Part shown: one piece after another, positions 27,001 to 39,334 of the stretch | Numbering within the stretch: position 1 is the first letter of the stretch | How the letters are laid out: each line of letters starts with the position of its first letter | Source of the DNA: Dysidea avara | Lineage: Eukaryota; Porifera; Demospongiae; Dictyoceratida; Dysideidae | Direction: 5' to 3' | Assembly (NCBI RefSeq): GCF_963678975.1 | Contig: NC_089277.1 | Span: 17,932,757 to 17,996,756 of the forward strand | Length of the DNA: 64,000 nt | Translations under genes and position numbers: made by a program | Notes under the pieces: model-generated | The model's input: only the letters and a program-made list of their open reading frames with translations | Databases searched by the model: none | What the model was told of the DNA's origin: nothing

Positions 27001-30000
27001 TGGTAGTCCACACACTTTGCTGTATTGGAATTATTACAGTGTAATAGAATTTTTAAGCATACGTGAATATAAATGTATATCCTACCTGTGCATAAGTCAC
27101 ATACCTTAAATCCTGAACTTGTGGTAGACTGCAGCATTAATAGCTCTTCTTGATGGGATGTCTATGAAATATAGGAACTATTTGTGTAGCTATGTACAAT
27201 GGGAGATTTAGTGTGTGCAGCTCAATTACACTGAGTATATAGCTATAGGTTAGCTATATGTAGCTCAAATTTTTGTGGTTCAAAAGAAATCACAGATCGA
27301 TAACTAAAAAAGTTATGCATCCACTCACACCCCATCATTCATTATCCCACTCCCATAACTATGAAGTCTATAGCATTAGAACAACTGTAAACTTTTATAA
27401 ATATTTATATTTGTAATTTCATAGATATATATGCCACAGGAAATTTTGTTTTGTTAGAAGTCCCAAAAAGAGTGCACTCTAAACTATCATGGAAATGTTA
27501 AGTTATCATACAATATGGATAAGGAATTATGGAGGTTTGCACTTCCTCACAAGAAACTGATGACTAGAAACCAGCCCCACAATACCTTCATGGTGTCTTG
27601 GCAGTTTTGGTTAGGTATCCAAAAGCTCCTTCAATTCAATCCAAACTGATCTTAGCTGCTATATATGAAATTTTATTTTTATTCAGTAGAATTTGTAACT
27701 CAATAATGGCTACGACTATACAAGGTTGGTTTTTTCACTATCAGAGTTGCTTCAGCCCAACTGCAGTACATACAACACATGCATTACCTTTGTCCTCTTT
27801 TGTGTCTCATTCCTTCATACAAGGTGTTGATTCACAGTAGTGCATGATAGGTTTCCTGCATTTGTAACGGGAATAACTCGTATTTTCTGTATAAGCTGGA
27901 TTGATTGTAGAGGCTCTTCTCGTACTGTTCTTCATTTCTAATGCTGTGAAACAGACTGAGCATGAAGTGTAATGACCACTTCACTTTCAGCAGTTGACAG
28001 TTACGGCACGTTTTTAGATGAAGACATTTAGTCCAAGGGCATAGCCAGGATTTTTTGAAGGGGGGTTCCAACAACGGTATCGAGTTACCAGAAGCAGGGG
28101 TCTCAGGGCTGTCCCAGCTGCTGAGAGACTTTCAATATTTTAATGAATCACAACTCAACAAATTGCTATATTTTATGCAAAAGTATATTAATTGTAATGC
28201 ATATAAGTGCCCCGGGGATGAAGCTACCTAGTGGAAACAGACAGCATAACACATAGAGACACATATAGTAATCTGTAAGTGATAGTTATCTCACTGGTAT
28301 AGGAACCATAAATCCACTGATACAAATGTCATGACTTACAATCAAAACATTATAACTACTAATATACAGGCATGAATTCATTATGCATAACACAAGTGAT
28401 AAATTACTGGAGTTCTATATCTTTAAACACTGCACACCAAAGCTACAGCAGTATGAGATCATGCTCAGTTTTGCATTTAATGTTAGAATATCTGAAAAAC
28501 TTCATATGGATGTGGATATTTACATGCGTGTTCTATTAGAGTATACCTGACTGCTCTATTAGAGTATATACCTGACTGCTCTTTTTGCAGGGCTCATGTT
28601 ACCTCTGTAAATCCTTCCCTGAGAGATGAATGCAAGCTTTATCTATTGTTGTGCTGTGCCATTACGCTATATTACTCACTCATTTTGTCCTGCCACACTA
28701 AACGGTGTGTTAGGCCCTGCTTGCAGGGGGTTCCTGAACCCCTTGGAACCCCCCTCCCTATGCCCCTGAAGTCTGGCTCCATTCTTTCTTTTGATGAGTA
28801 TGCACAGGTTCATCAGTACAAAAGAGTAAACAAGCAGGTAGCTACACAGGAATTTTAAGTTTTTCAATTAGGGATCATAGAAATAAACTATAGTGAAAGA
28901 AGAGGTTACCTGTACCTGAAGATATACTATTGGAGCTTTATATAATCACTGCAGTAGGGATTAGGCAACCTCCCTCGTTTCATTGGTTACTATTTCTATG
29001 ATCCCTAATCAAACTCAAAATTTCTAACTTTTCCTTGTGCTTGTATACAATATAGCTACAAACAGTGGCAGATTGGGGGGGCGGCACAGGGGGGCACGTT
29101 TACATGCCCCCTCCCTTCCTTCATCTCTTTCAAAAAAATTTGCATACAAGATCTAGATACTCTAATAGAGCAGTCACTCTAATAAAGCAGTCACAGTGTT
29201 CATGAGGTAGTGTAGCTTAACTATGAAACTATCTATGAATAAGGATCTTTATATACTTTATAGCAAGAGTTCATAATATATAATATATATGTGCATATAT
29301 ATCACATATTGCACTGGTTCAGAAAAGTTAACGAGATATACACACTGTACCAGTGCGTATATCTCGTTAAGCCAGTGCGTATATCTCATTAAGCCAGTGC
29401 GTATATCTCATTAACTCAAGATATTGCACACCTAATAGGAGTGCACACTATATCCAGAAATCATTAGATTTCTTTGATGTTATACTTTATCTCTCTTCTC
29501 ATATATAGGGAAGCAAGCAGCTGTGATTGTGGGCTTGAATTTTTCCAAACAAGCTGTGATTGTGGGATTCAATTTTAATACATCAACAGTAGTTTGTTTT
29601 TTGCTTTTGTAAATGTAGCAATTAAAGTAACATAATTAACACTAGTCTCTTAATATTGCTATATTAGCAAAAGTAAAACCAAACTACTGTTTGATGTATT
29701 AAAATTGAATCCCACAATCACAGCTTGTTTGGCAAAATTCAAGCCCACAATCACAGCCTACTTGGTTCCCTATACAAGAGAAGGGTATAGCAACTAACCA
29801 ATTAGGCAAGTCTGTATGCTAAAGTAGAACATATTAGTTATACCACGGGCACGAGTGCTTTGTCTGATATATACACACAAGCCTGAGGGCCACATGATAT
29901 AACTATTACACAGACGTGTATATATATATATATATCATGAACTCTCGTTTATAGTAAAATACATTTGGTAAAGGACAGCCATTATTGCTGTGACCCTTTT

Positions 30001-33000
30001 TTTCTTCAACTTTTCAGCAAAGTGCACCCTTCCTTTCCAAACTCTGGATCCACCCCTGACAAAGGTAACTTCTGTCTGCCAAAATGGAGATGTGAATAAG
30101 AAAGTCGCAAAACTTACTAATGGCAGACTTTGAGACCATATTACAAGGAAGCAAAACCATGCAGAACAGGTGCAACCTTGAAAATCCTGGGTTTACAAGG
30201 TTGTAAAATCAAATCTGGCAGCCAAGAGCAATGATGTTAATGCTTACTAATGTATACAGCCATTATTAATATTTATTATACTGTAGAGCTTAACATCATT
30301 GGAGCCATTTAAACAGGGCTGGAGCCCAGAGATTTTGAGTGATCAGGCCATCCATGGGCTGTCATACGTATAATACACAACTGCAAGTGCACAAAGCTTG
30401 GGGGTCTGAGGACATGCTCCCCAGGGAAATTTTTGACCTGAAATTGAATCTGGAGGCTATTTTTTTTACATACAAAGTAGAATCAAAGATACTCTTGTAA
30501 TTTTGTGCTACAGTATCAATTTCATACTTATATAAATTTTATTACCTTGGAAAAAAGGTTCCTGAAACTGGAAATTCTTTAAAAGCAATTTTGATAATGC
30601 AAGATGCACATGATTGATTAGCCCACTGCAATGTTATGACATGTAGATGATTCATTGTAACTATTGAAAAAGTACAAGACAACTAGCATAACTATAATGG
30701 CTTGGTAACTAACAGTGCAATTAGAACAAAGGCTATGTTCCACTGGATGCTCTGTTACAGTATTGCGATGACTGCTCTCGATCTTAGTAGTGGCCTGGCC
30801 AACACCATACCTTCAGAGTAACATAAACATACCCCCAAGCAATTCAAACACGTTTCTATGGAATTTTAAACAAATTATTTAATAGAATTTTCTACTAAAG
30901 TGATTGACTAACTGATGCCTTCAGCCAATCATATGTTTGCTATGGGTAAAACTGCAAGTTTGGTTCCTTCACTATTTGACATTGCTTAGGCCCAAGACAT
31001 CCAACTGCAGCAGCTATAATGCATGCATCATGCACTGTAAATTCTGAAGTATGAAGTTCATACTGACGATATGCCTCCTGCAGTCATTTAATATGATGTA
31101 TATACTTCAGCTGCAGGAGGCATACCATCAGTGTGAACTTTATACTTCTGAATTTACAGTGTGGACTTACCTCTGTCCAGGAGTACGTATATACCACACT
31201 ATAAAATACAGTATTGATCGGAAACGTTTGGTAGAAGTTGCATGTTAGTAATGCTTTATACGGAGTGTGTCATATGTGCTAATTGAGAGGTGTTGGATTT
31301 TTTATTGGACATCACTAGCCATGCAAAGATCGAGACAATTAAATAACATGTTTATGTTTTAATATTTACAAAGTGAGAAAATAAATTAAAATGAAATTTT
31401 GAATGTCCATATCAAATTTGCTGCATGTGTGGCCTACCCTATCTGGGGGACAACTATAATGCAAAAATGGTGTGCGTTGGAGTCTTGGAGAAGGGGCCAT
31501 GGAGCTATGCACTCATGAAAAGGCTGTTTTCTTTCTTCCTGTCAATATACTCACGGTGTGGTGTGCAGGCTTTCTTGGCTGCATGATACACTATCATGTG
31601 TCTTGATATAATAGAAAAAAATAGTAATTATAATTTTAAAATTTCAAGTTGCCTGAATAACTGCAAAGCTGAAGGCATTGGTTATAGTAGTCAGTTAGTC
31701 AGTATAGTATAGTAGCTAAATTCTGTTGAATATAAAATGTTCGTGAAAATTCCTTAAGAACTTGTTGAAAACTTTCAGAATCATTATTTATATGAAGGCA
31801 TGTTTGGGCTTGATTATATGCCTAATGAACACTAAAGCTGTACTGTATGTTGTGAGTAGAAATGAGGCAGGTTTTAGGGTGATATTTTAGAAAAGTGCAA
31901 ACCTCCATGCACAATCTCTACAATATAGTACTACCATACTGTGTGATAGCTACATACAATTATTGTCAAACTGCACTGTCTCTTAAATCTGGGTGATTAC
32001 CTGTAAAAAACAGTTAGGCTGTAAAAAGGGTGAGGTCCTCAGACCTGCAGGATGCGAAAGCAAAAGTGGTGGCAAAGAAACAACTGCAATGATGAACACA
32101 TTTAATTCACTTGTAGTACATACGCATATATTGAAGAGCTACAATCTAATTGCTGTGATTGATATTTTTGTGCTTACATATACTTCTTCAGTAGGTACAT
32201 TGACATCATCTATTTCAACACTAGAACTTCTGCTGGTCACAAACTCTTTCAAGGTTTCATAAGATGGTGTAGTGCAAGGCATAGGATGTGGATGCCCACT
32301 GCTGACCATGGATGGTTCCCTACTCACATCACTGTCTTCTGAGGCAGCTTCAATGTTTCTATTCACATAACCAACATCTTCTAGAAGATGCCCCTTAACT
32401 TTCTTTAGTATCTCTCGTATTTCACGGTAGTGCTTGGCCAAAATGTGCATGTTAAACTCCTTACTTCCATGTGGTCCATTGGCATAACTCAGTAGTTCTT
32501 GAAACTTAACCACTTCAGCAGTTGCATGGCATGCACAACCATTGTCTTTCTACATGGATATATGTGTGAACAAATTTTTATAGCTATATAATATATGGTG
32601 AACTACACACGCATATATTTAATCATACACTGTACTTATAGATAATGGCATGTGATAACAGTATCATATAATATATGGAAATTAGCTAAATCTTCATTTG
32701 GTTAGTATACATACCACAGTGCCTACTGTTATCAGGATTTTTTCAAAGATAGTTTACAAATTTGGTAGTGAGTCACAAATGCAGGAATTTGGAGCCCCCA
32801 GCAGCTGACAGATTTTGAGACATTAAACTTCATGATTCCATGGATATTACAATTATTATATTCTCTAATTTCTAATTGCTAATTATTGATATATTAGAGT
32901 GGTTTTGACTACTCTATTTTGACTGTTCTATTAGAGCATCTTGATCTTTATAAAGCAAACGTGAGTTTCCATTTATACATTACACTTTTTCTGGAGGATG

Positions 33001-36000
33001 TTGCCTTTTGTGCTGCCAAACTGTGATAATTTGATGTTCCTGTGTAAACCTGCAAGTTCAAATTTCAGAAGAGTTCAGTTCTGGAACCCTAGACCTTATG
33101 CTCCTGTGATATGGATAAGCTAGCTCCAGGTTCAACTATCAGCAAGGGTGGATCCAGGGATGTTTCCAAGGTTTCCAGAAACTGGTCAAGTATAATCAAG
33201 CAGCTAAAATTGATATTTGTGCAAGGCTCAGATTGAAATACTCTTATAGAGCAGTCAACTATCCTAATAGTTTTATTATTAGTCACTATCCCACTAGAGA
33301 CCTGCAAAGAAGGCTACTGAAAGTCTGTTGTAGCAGGGAGTCAGTAACATGTTTCTAAAACTGTTGAATGCAGAAAAAAAATTGTATCAAGTTACTTAGT
33401 AAAAATAGTCTAAAATCATTATGATAATGAAAGTTTCCTGGGAGTATACTTTCCCTGTCCCCAAGAACAGAATTCTGTGTCATAGAAGAGGGCCAGTTAT
33501 GGTCCTGGCCCTCTACAATCTGTGGTTGTATGCTTCAAACTTCACAAAGCTCCATCCCTTAATTCTTTAGCCTGCTCCTGATGCAGCATTAGCAGCCTAT
33601 ATCAATCAATTCCCAACATATGTTTAAAATGTCAGCTTTAAATATGTTCTTGGTGAAAATTGTTATGTACTAAATTTTCAAAACTTTCCTGGGGGAGCAT
33701 GCCCCCAGACCCTCCTGTGCACGCAACAGAAAACTTGGAAACCTGTCATCAAAATTCCTGGAGCTGCCCTTGATCTTAACCGGTGGCCTGTGGATCATTG
33801 AGTTGATGTTTTGTATTTTTGTGCTTATTCTTAATATGCCTGACATATAAGGTAGCAAGCATACTGCAGGCATAATGAGTAAACTTTTGTGCATAGCTGA
33901 TAAGCAGAAGCTCCTGTACAAAATTAATAGAAGAAGCAATAAAATTATATATCCCTAGTTATTCAAATGCACCGAACACTGTAGGAAATGTGTAAGAACA
34001 ATGTACAACTGTTGTGATGATTACTAAAGTCATATTTGCAATGCAAATACAAATGGTGTCCCTCCTTGAAAGCACACAATTTTTTCATTAAAGCTGCCCT
34101 CCACCTTCATCATGCACCTTATATTCCAAATTTCAGCAGAATCGCTTGTGTATTTGTGAAATATGAGCCCTCAAAGTTAGGCTTAATAATGTCTTTGATT
34201 TATTTGTCTTCACTTCTTGCAGGGCCTTCATCCTTTGCATGCTTATATCATGAATAACCAGTATAAAATGGAAATGCATAACTTGATTCAGCACTATGAA
34301 ATATGGTATACATTAATGACATTATATATATTCATGTCCCTAGTCTGGTGCTAATCTAATAAACATTCATGGAGTCAAGCAGATGAACAATTAACTATTT
34401 GTGTAACAAAAGACTGTGGAACTTGAAAATTGGTCTGTGTAGCTATAGGCTAATTATCACAGCTAAAGTTTTTTGGGTTTAAAATTACAGTGACCACTAC
34501 AGAGTTACAAAAAGAAAACTAACTTGTGTTGTAAAATCATGGTTCAAATTACTCTAATAGAACAGTCAGTCACTGACCAAGTATGTGCAAAAAAACTTCA
34601 AAGAAAAGTTGTCCATTCAGAATTCAAACTATATGCAGACCTCCACACCCAAAACTCTTCACCACTGAGCTGCTCCTGCCAGCTATTTAGCTGCTCACTA
34701 AATTTAAATTTTGCACTCTAGTATATATATATATATATATATATATTACATTAATACTATTAAGCCACTCCAAGAAATTCCTTGTTTTCCATTTTATTGC
34801 CAGACCTCAAAAATACATGTGGGTGGGTGGTTCATTATCCATTATTCATTATAGATATTTCCACTAATTTTTGAAATTCATAACTAACTTACAGGTAAGA
34901 ATACAGTAGAAATATTTAAACTGAGAAATGAACAGTGAAAAGCTAGCTAAATGGGCTTTCTGAATGCTAAACTAGTTACTGCTATGCAATCACAGGATAA
35001 AAAATGAATAAAATGTTCAGTTGACAGCAATAATGAATGACCATGTGGGAAGAGAATCTGCATGCGGGAAACAATGAATTTTCTTGGAGTGATCTTTAGT
35101 GTATTACAAAACAACTTTACTAAGTTTTTTTGTAACTAGTAGTTACAGTCAAATAAAAATTGCAATACAATACTTCTATCTTCCATAATCATCATTATTC
35201 CTGCATATAGAAATTAAACATTATTTTATATAGTTGGCTGTGTTCGTGGCCAAATTTTCAAACCCATGTAACAACTTTTGACTTTCCCAAGTTATAGTAG
35301 GTTAAAATCTTTAAAATTCGATACACATGCAATAATTGATGGTTTTCCTGAATACATAGCCAGTATAATAGGGCTAGGACTAAGAGCACATGCAGGAGTT
35401 TTGAAAAGGAAGTTTTCATGATCACCAGCTGGTGAGAGATGAGGTATACCATTGTATATAATTGTGCAATTCTTCTGGTACAGTGGTCACTATACTGCCA
35501 GATTGTTATATGTGACTGGGTTTGCAAATAGATACCTTTATACATACCAGCAAACAAAATGATGTAACACTTGACTCCTTAGTTGCTCTTATCAAAATGC
35601 AGCCAGATACTGTAGCTACACTCATGGAAAATTTTAGGAAATTATGCTATGATAAAAAACAATGCTTCAAAGTTCTAAAATATATGATGTGTACTGTATG
35701 CAGATGGCCAGGCTGGCCAGGCTTACTTGTACATGTGCTATGAGCATGTCCTTTTCTTGCAGCTGTGTTTCTAGACTTGCAATTCTATCCTTAAGACTCT
35801 GAGTATATTTACTTAGGTTTGATTTCAGTGCATCTGTCACTTGTTCAACTAGCTCATCCATGGCTGGTTTCTACATGTTAAAAACAGCATGTAGTGTATA
35901 TTACTATATGCTGTATAAAATCATTTATCATTCCAGATAATTGTTTTTCCCCCTTTTTATGAAGTGGCTATTTTAATACTAGAGTGGACAGTTTAAAATT

Positions 36001-39000
36001 TTCTTTTTATCCTTCAGTGATCAAACTATGGAACAAGCTACCCAAGAACATAGCTAATCATCACTGAATTTTGTAATTAAACTTGCACATTATAATCACA
36101 CTTGCTTCCTGCACAGTACACTAGGGTCCTTAACACTGCACAAATTTGTAGTGTTAAATCTAAAGTGTGCAGTGATAAATGTGATTTTGTGTAGTGTTAT
36201 ATAATCTATAGGGCAATTGCCATAAGAATATAATATGACTACATAATTATCATGTATACTAAACAATACTATAATATTATTTCGCATGAAATCATTCTCA
36301 GATTCAGTTTCAGAGAGTCTAATTTTCAAAACTTTCCTGCCCCCAGACTCTCCTAATTTACATGTTAGCATTTGGACTGTTTGCACAACAAGGTATGGCT
36401 GCATGTTCCTATAGGCCCAGGCATTGAAAAGGATGATACCCTGAATGTGCACTTCACCAGAAAGGTGCTTCCTTTGCTGCAGTAGGAGTCAGTTACTTGA
36501 GAAAGTGTGCAGTGTTAAATAAAAGTTACTTTAGGTACTGCAGTACACAATATAATAATTATATTGCATCCAAGTATTCCTCCGCTTGCATAATCTATTC
36601 ACTAATACATGACTTCTTTCATATCCTTGACCTGCTGGTCACCTGTTCACATGTACCTGTTCCAGGATTGGCAAGCTATAGATAAATTTTTAGGGCCATC
36701 ATATGAATTAAACGTACAATTATATGGTTTATACCACATATCATAGTTCTTCATTCTACTCAATAAGCACATTCATATTTACAGCTCTTATCTGCATGCT
36801 GTTGCTATTGTCACTGCATGCTCTCATTGTTAGTTTACCTGATTGGGTCGCAACTTGCAAATCATTACAGTTCCATATATCATGTTTGTAATTGTGACTG
36901 CTGTTATGTTAGTTATGAGCCTAATTACTACTGCAGATTTAAATCATCTAGCAAAAACACTGTGTGCTTGTATTTTAAAATTGTTGAAGGCCATATCAAC
37001 CTAACTATGACCAACAGACTCACCCTTTTGTAGACCAAAAAATTAAAATATATCTACAATCAAGCTAAATTATATTTTGTATTATGAACTTGCACATCTT
37101 ACCCTTGTGTATTTTGGCTTTCCAATGTATTCAACTACTTTTCATCTACAAACATCATGTTTTATGGTTTAAACCAAGGCCTGCAAATTTGCGCCATTGT
37201 GTCAAAACCACACCCCTTACTTGTATTTGTGTTATTTCTGCAATCCTTTGTATAATGTACTACATATATGTATATATATATATATATTCTTATCAGACAG
37301 TTTGGTGAGCTTTTTCTTGACTGGTGAGTTTGCTTTGACCTTAAGTGTGTTGAACTCAAAACCTGGTTGCATAGCATGAAAGCTGATCAACCCTTTCAAA
37401 AGCTGGTCAGCCAGCTCCAGTATATAAAACCCATTTGTTTCATTTCTCGTTTCGATGCACCATTTAGCCATATCTACTTCAACTATAGTTTAGTTGTTTC
37501 ACAGGTGAAAATGTCAACAAATAGTATAGCTAGCTAACACAACATCATGCAGTGATTCATAATGGAAACATGTATACAACTTACCATTCAAACAAGTGGT
37601 AATAGTTATCTCATATTGTCACCACAAGTTTCACTTTGTATAGCTATAGCTACAACATGCCATGACATTGTTCAATTTATTGTGCTATCACAGTAACAAT
37701 GCCACTGTAATAACTAGTTCACACAGTAAATACTTCTTTTTAATTTGCACTGCAAAAGGTACCTTTTTCACACACAAAATCTGACCTATGTAGCTATACT
37801 TGAAGCTTCATAACTATTTGTGACCGGATTTGCAAAAAGGTACGGCTTTTCCACACATTTTACATACCAGCAAACAAAATGATGTAACACCTGACTCCTT
37901 ATACCAAGAGTTCATAATATAGTAGTGGGGGAGAGTGTCTAACTGAAATACTTCCATGGAACACACTGTGTTAAGTTAAACCTGAGTCTGTTCAAAGAAT
38001 AAAGACTTGGCCTTATCAGCACCAATTAACACCAATCAACAGTTCTCTATCACCAATGGAGGTATTGATTTAATCAAAGAGAAACTTAGTTTGTACAGGT
38101 TATATTGACAGTAGGACACTCATGAACTCTTGCTTATACTCATTAACTTACTCTTAGTACCAAAATGCAGCCACGCAGATACTGTAGATACACTCATTGA
38201 AAATTTCAGGTAATTATATGCAATGATAAAAAATTATGAGTAGTCAACTAAATATTATCATATTTCATTTGCTGGCAGGTAAAATCTGATACTTTTTAAA
38301 TCCAGTCACATATATCTATAGCTTCATTGGTTTACAACAATTTGATACTGCATAGCTAGCTATATATGCCACGGATCATAATATGTAGGTAGTTATAGCT
38401 CCTCGATGAACAATTATAGCGCTTTGTATAGCTATAGCCATAGACTGATGTTAGTTTTGGATTTTGAGAGCCATATAGGACATAATTGATTATAATATTA
38501 TGTGATTTCAGTATACTGCAAAACTGGTCATATGGATTGGTATAGTTACTTGCACCCTGCATGATGCACAGTGCATATAGCTATCAGACATAACTAAACA
38601 TCTTCACAGTCTGACATACACCAAGATAGATTTCAATTGTGTAGCTCTCAGTGTAGTTATATATAGCTACAGAAGTAAATGCAGCCAGTTACATGTAGAA
38701 TATATAGCTATATGAAAATACAGGAGCTAGGCCACTGAGTAGCTAGCTTACATATTGCAAATGCAATATAAATTATACCTGTAATAGCTGTTGATTATGA
38801 GGTGAGGGACAGGATGTTAACATTGCGGCTGTCATTCTCATCTTAAATGCTATTTGCATGTGAGAGCTCGACGGATGTTCTGCTGACTCGAGACAGCTTA
38901 TAAATTTCTCGTAGGCATTTTCACCTTTAATATGTGATAACAGTTGGACCAGGTAGTCAATCTTCTGCTGATGTGTTTGTTTACGTGATATTTCGTCACA

Positions 39001-39186
39001 CTCCTCTGCAGTTAGCAATTTGTGCCTTCTTAATAGTGGGATCAATTGTGGCAAGCTCAGACATCGTCTTAGATCGGAGTGATGTTCCTTCAAAATTCTG
39101 CCCAAGCTCATGTGCGATGCAGATGCAGGCTTGCTCTAAAATGAAACATAATAATTAATGGTTTAATATAGCTAGCTAACCTCCAT
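20899..39186 (-). CDS. Gene B: complete CARD-coiled-coil-PH protein, 11 exons, 488 aa
   Basis: Exons on the minus strand: 39186-39181, 39135-38779, 35870-35727, 32549-32178, 24483-24433, 22965-22819, 21667-21604, 21560-21487, 21407-21348, 21295-21217, 21011-20899. The lengths sum to 1467 nt (488 codons plus TAA), and all ten introns have GT/AG ends with matching phases. Architecture: CARD about residues 13-105, coiled coil 122-169, helical region 170-250, Ser/Thr/acidic linker 250-359, PH about 373-478. The likely role is a cytoplasmic death-fold adaptor that the PH domain brings to phosphoinositide membranes (family knowledge plus inference). The order resembles CARMA-type scaffolds only in having CARD followed by coiled coil; there is no PDZ, SH3 or GUK region. 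Joining the CARD half to the PH half across the 7.7-kb intron (24484-32177) rests on phase match and gene order and needs transcript support. Confidence 0.75.
21217..21295 (-). CDS. Gene B exon 10: PH beta 5-6
   Basis: Phase 0 to 1, acceptor CAATAG|ACT, donor CAAA|GTGAGT. Encodes YTFEVINKNPGLIKVNK, the F.V.. strand pair typical of PH domains, then a basic loop PARKNVQ that gene D also has (PAKKNVQ). Confidence 0.8.
21348..21407 (-). CDS. Gene B exon 9: PH beta 4
   Basis: 20 codons, phase 0 to 0, acceptor TATAG|GAC, donor AAG|GTAGAG. Contains PLAMIPLINLKLEKKEK, matching the strand in which PH domains carry the G.I.L pattern. Gene D has PLGMIPLIDLKLEKKKK at the same place. Confidence 0.8.
21487..21560 (-). 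CDS. Gene B exon 8: PH beta 2-3 with KRRYF motif
   Basis: Phase 1 to 0, acceptor TATAG|GAA, donor CAA|GTAAGT. Encodes NAKMWKRRYFRLTMGFLFYY, the typical W.+R+F..L....L.YY pattern of PH strands 2 and 3. The three consecutive basic residues fit phosphoinositide binding. Confidence 0.82.
21604..21667 (-). CDS. Gene B exon 7: start of PH domain (beta 1)
   Basis: Acceptor TTGTAG|GAA, donor GAAG|GTACAA, phase 0 to 1. It ends AGYLQKEG, the classic first PH strand. The basic residue after Leu-Gln begins the K-Xn-K/R-X-R phosphoinositide motif that continues in the next exon. Confidence 0.8.
22819..22965 (-). CDS. Gene B exon 6: acidic Ser/Thr-rich linker
   Basis: 49 codons, acceptor GATAG|GCA and donor ATG|GTAAAA, phase 0. 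Composition is Ser, Glu, Asp and Thr with no evident fold (EEDTISDTEVFTLY in the middle). It corresponds in place and phase to gene D exon 62939-63100; the only clear match is the EEDT core. Confidence 0.65.
24433..24483 (-). CDS. Gene B exon 5: short basic exon
   Basis: 17 codons: RNESWPDYKKKRAPKKR, then donor AGA|GTACGT; acceptor ATATAG|CGA. The equivalent exon of gene D (63150-63194) reads RPESWPASKKKRAAK, so the ESWP core and basic cluster are conserved. That conservation is strong evidence that the exon is real. The basic run could be a nuclear or membrane-charge signal (inference). Confidence 0.7.
28034..28768. mobile_element. hAT-like element with TIR CARGGGCATAG
   Basis: Left CAAGGGCATAGCCAGG and right CCCTATGCCCCTG are inverted, as in the other GGGGC-ended elements here. 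No clear target duplication. Holds two CTCTATTAGAGTAT motifs. Confidence 0.5.
28867..29010. repeat. Inverted repeat, short foldback
   Basis: TTAGGGATCATAGAAATA and its complement lie 105 bp apart at the ends. Confidence 0.6.
29063..30058. mobile_element. Probable M1-family element with nested insertions
   Basis: Starts CAGTGGCAGATTGG and contains the M1 core (29148-29260). It may end CCACCCCTG at 30058. Inside are 22-bp repeats (29320-29415, TGCGTATATCTCRTTAAGCC) and a foldback at 29505-29774 with arms of about 100 bp. Outer boundaries uncertain. Confidence 0.4.
29505..29774. mobile_element. Foldback element with ~100-bp arms
   Basis: CAGCTGTGATTGTGGGCTTG and AGCTGTGATTGTGGGATTCA on the left are mirrored on the right. 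Confidence 0.7.
31033..31162. repeat. Inverted repeat with ~50-bp arms
   Basis: CACTGTAAATTCTGAAGTAT through ATGCCTCCTGCAG is mirrored after a 27-bp loop. Confidence 0.65.
31525..31612. mobile_element. Terminal fragment of the composite transposon
   Basis: TTCTTCCTGTCAATATACTC and ATGTGTCTTGATATA match the end at 6900-6990. Confidence 0.55.
32178..32549 (-). CDS. Gene B exon 4: helical domain plus Ser/acidic tail
   Basis: 124 codons, acceptor CATGTAG|AAA and donor TAT|GTAAGC, phase 0 to 0. The helical section (F.MHILAKHYREIREILKKV onwards, ending NIEAASEDSDV) aligns with gene A exon 4. The tail is rich in Ser, Pro and Asp and diverges between the paralogues. A degenerate half of a foldback transposon lies just downstream at 31995-32105. 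Confidence 0.7.
33143..33772. mobile_element. Probable TIR element (CAAGGG...CCCTTG ends)
   Basis: CAAGGGTGGATCCAGG at the left and CCTGGAGCTGCCCTTG at the right are imperfect inverse copies. Interior shares the CTTTCCTGGGGGAGCATGCC block seen at 23800, 36325 and 43450. Confidence 0.45.
35727..35870 (-). CDS. Gene B exon 3: coiled coil
   Basis: 48 codons, acceptor CATGTAG|AAA and donor CAA|GTAAGC, phase 0 to 0. Heptad-like hydrophobics run through LVEQVTDALKSNLSKYTQSL and the following IASLETQLQEKDMLIAHVQ. It is equivalent to gene A exon 3. Confidence 0.7.
35990..36090 (+). mobile_element. Decayed LINE reverse-transcriptase C-terminal fragment
   Basis: VIKLWNKLPKNIANHH can be read, followed by stops. 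Lies inside the intron of gene B between its exons 2 and 3, close to exon 3. Confidence 0.5.
38779..39135 (-). CDS. Gene B exon 2: CARD domain
   Basis: 119 codons, phase 0 to 0, acceptor TTTTAG|AGC and donor CAG|GTATAA. The CARD pattern is clear: ILKEHHSDLRRCLSLPQLI (first helices), LLTAEECDEIS, KIDYLVQLL, KGENAYEKFISCLE, then a last helix before the donor. It is roughly half identical to the gene A CARD, and the HHSDLR and LIPLLR motifs are shared exactly. Confidence 0.82.
39181..39186 (-). CDS. Gene B exon 1 (ATG GAG only)
   Basis: ATG GAG is followed at once by GTTAGC and joins the CARD exon in phase 0 (ME|SKPASASHMS). The CARD exon also contains an in-frame ATG at 39111, so translation could start there if this mini-exon is wrong. 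The analogy with gene A exon 1 favours the upstream start. Confidence 0.45.
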
Positions 39187-39334
39187 CGCTGCAGATATTG
39201 TACTGGTTCTCCAAGCTGCTGCTGCGCAGAAGTTGGAAGCGTAATAAGCGCTAGGAATTTTTTTTCGTGTTAATTGAATTTTGAGATTGTAAGGTGGGGT
39301 ATAGCATTAAAGGGGGCAGCAACTTTGAATGGTG

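Larger units (their letters stand above)
24484..32177. other. Gene B intron 4 (7.7 kb)
   Basis: Contains TIR elements at 28034-28768 and 29063-30058, the inverted repeats at 28867 and 31033, and a transposon end at 31525. No coding exon recognised. This intron separates the CARD half from the PH half. Confidence 0.55.

Noticed and set aside
35522..35743. Plus-strand 73-codon frame in a gene B intron
   Set aside because: The segment is repeated in broken form at 37862-38230, so it is intronic repeat sequence.
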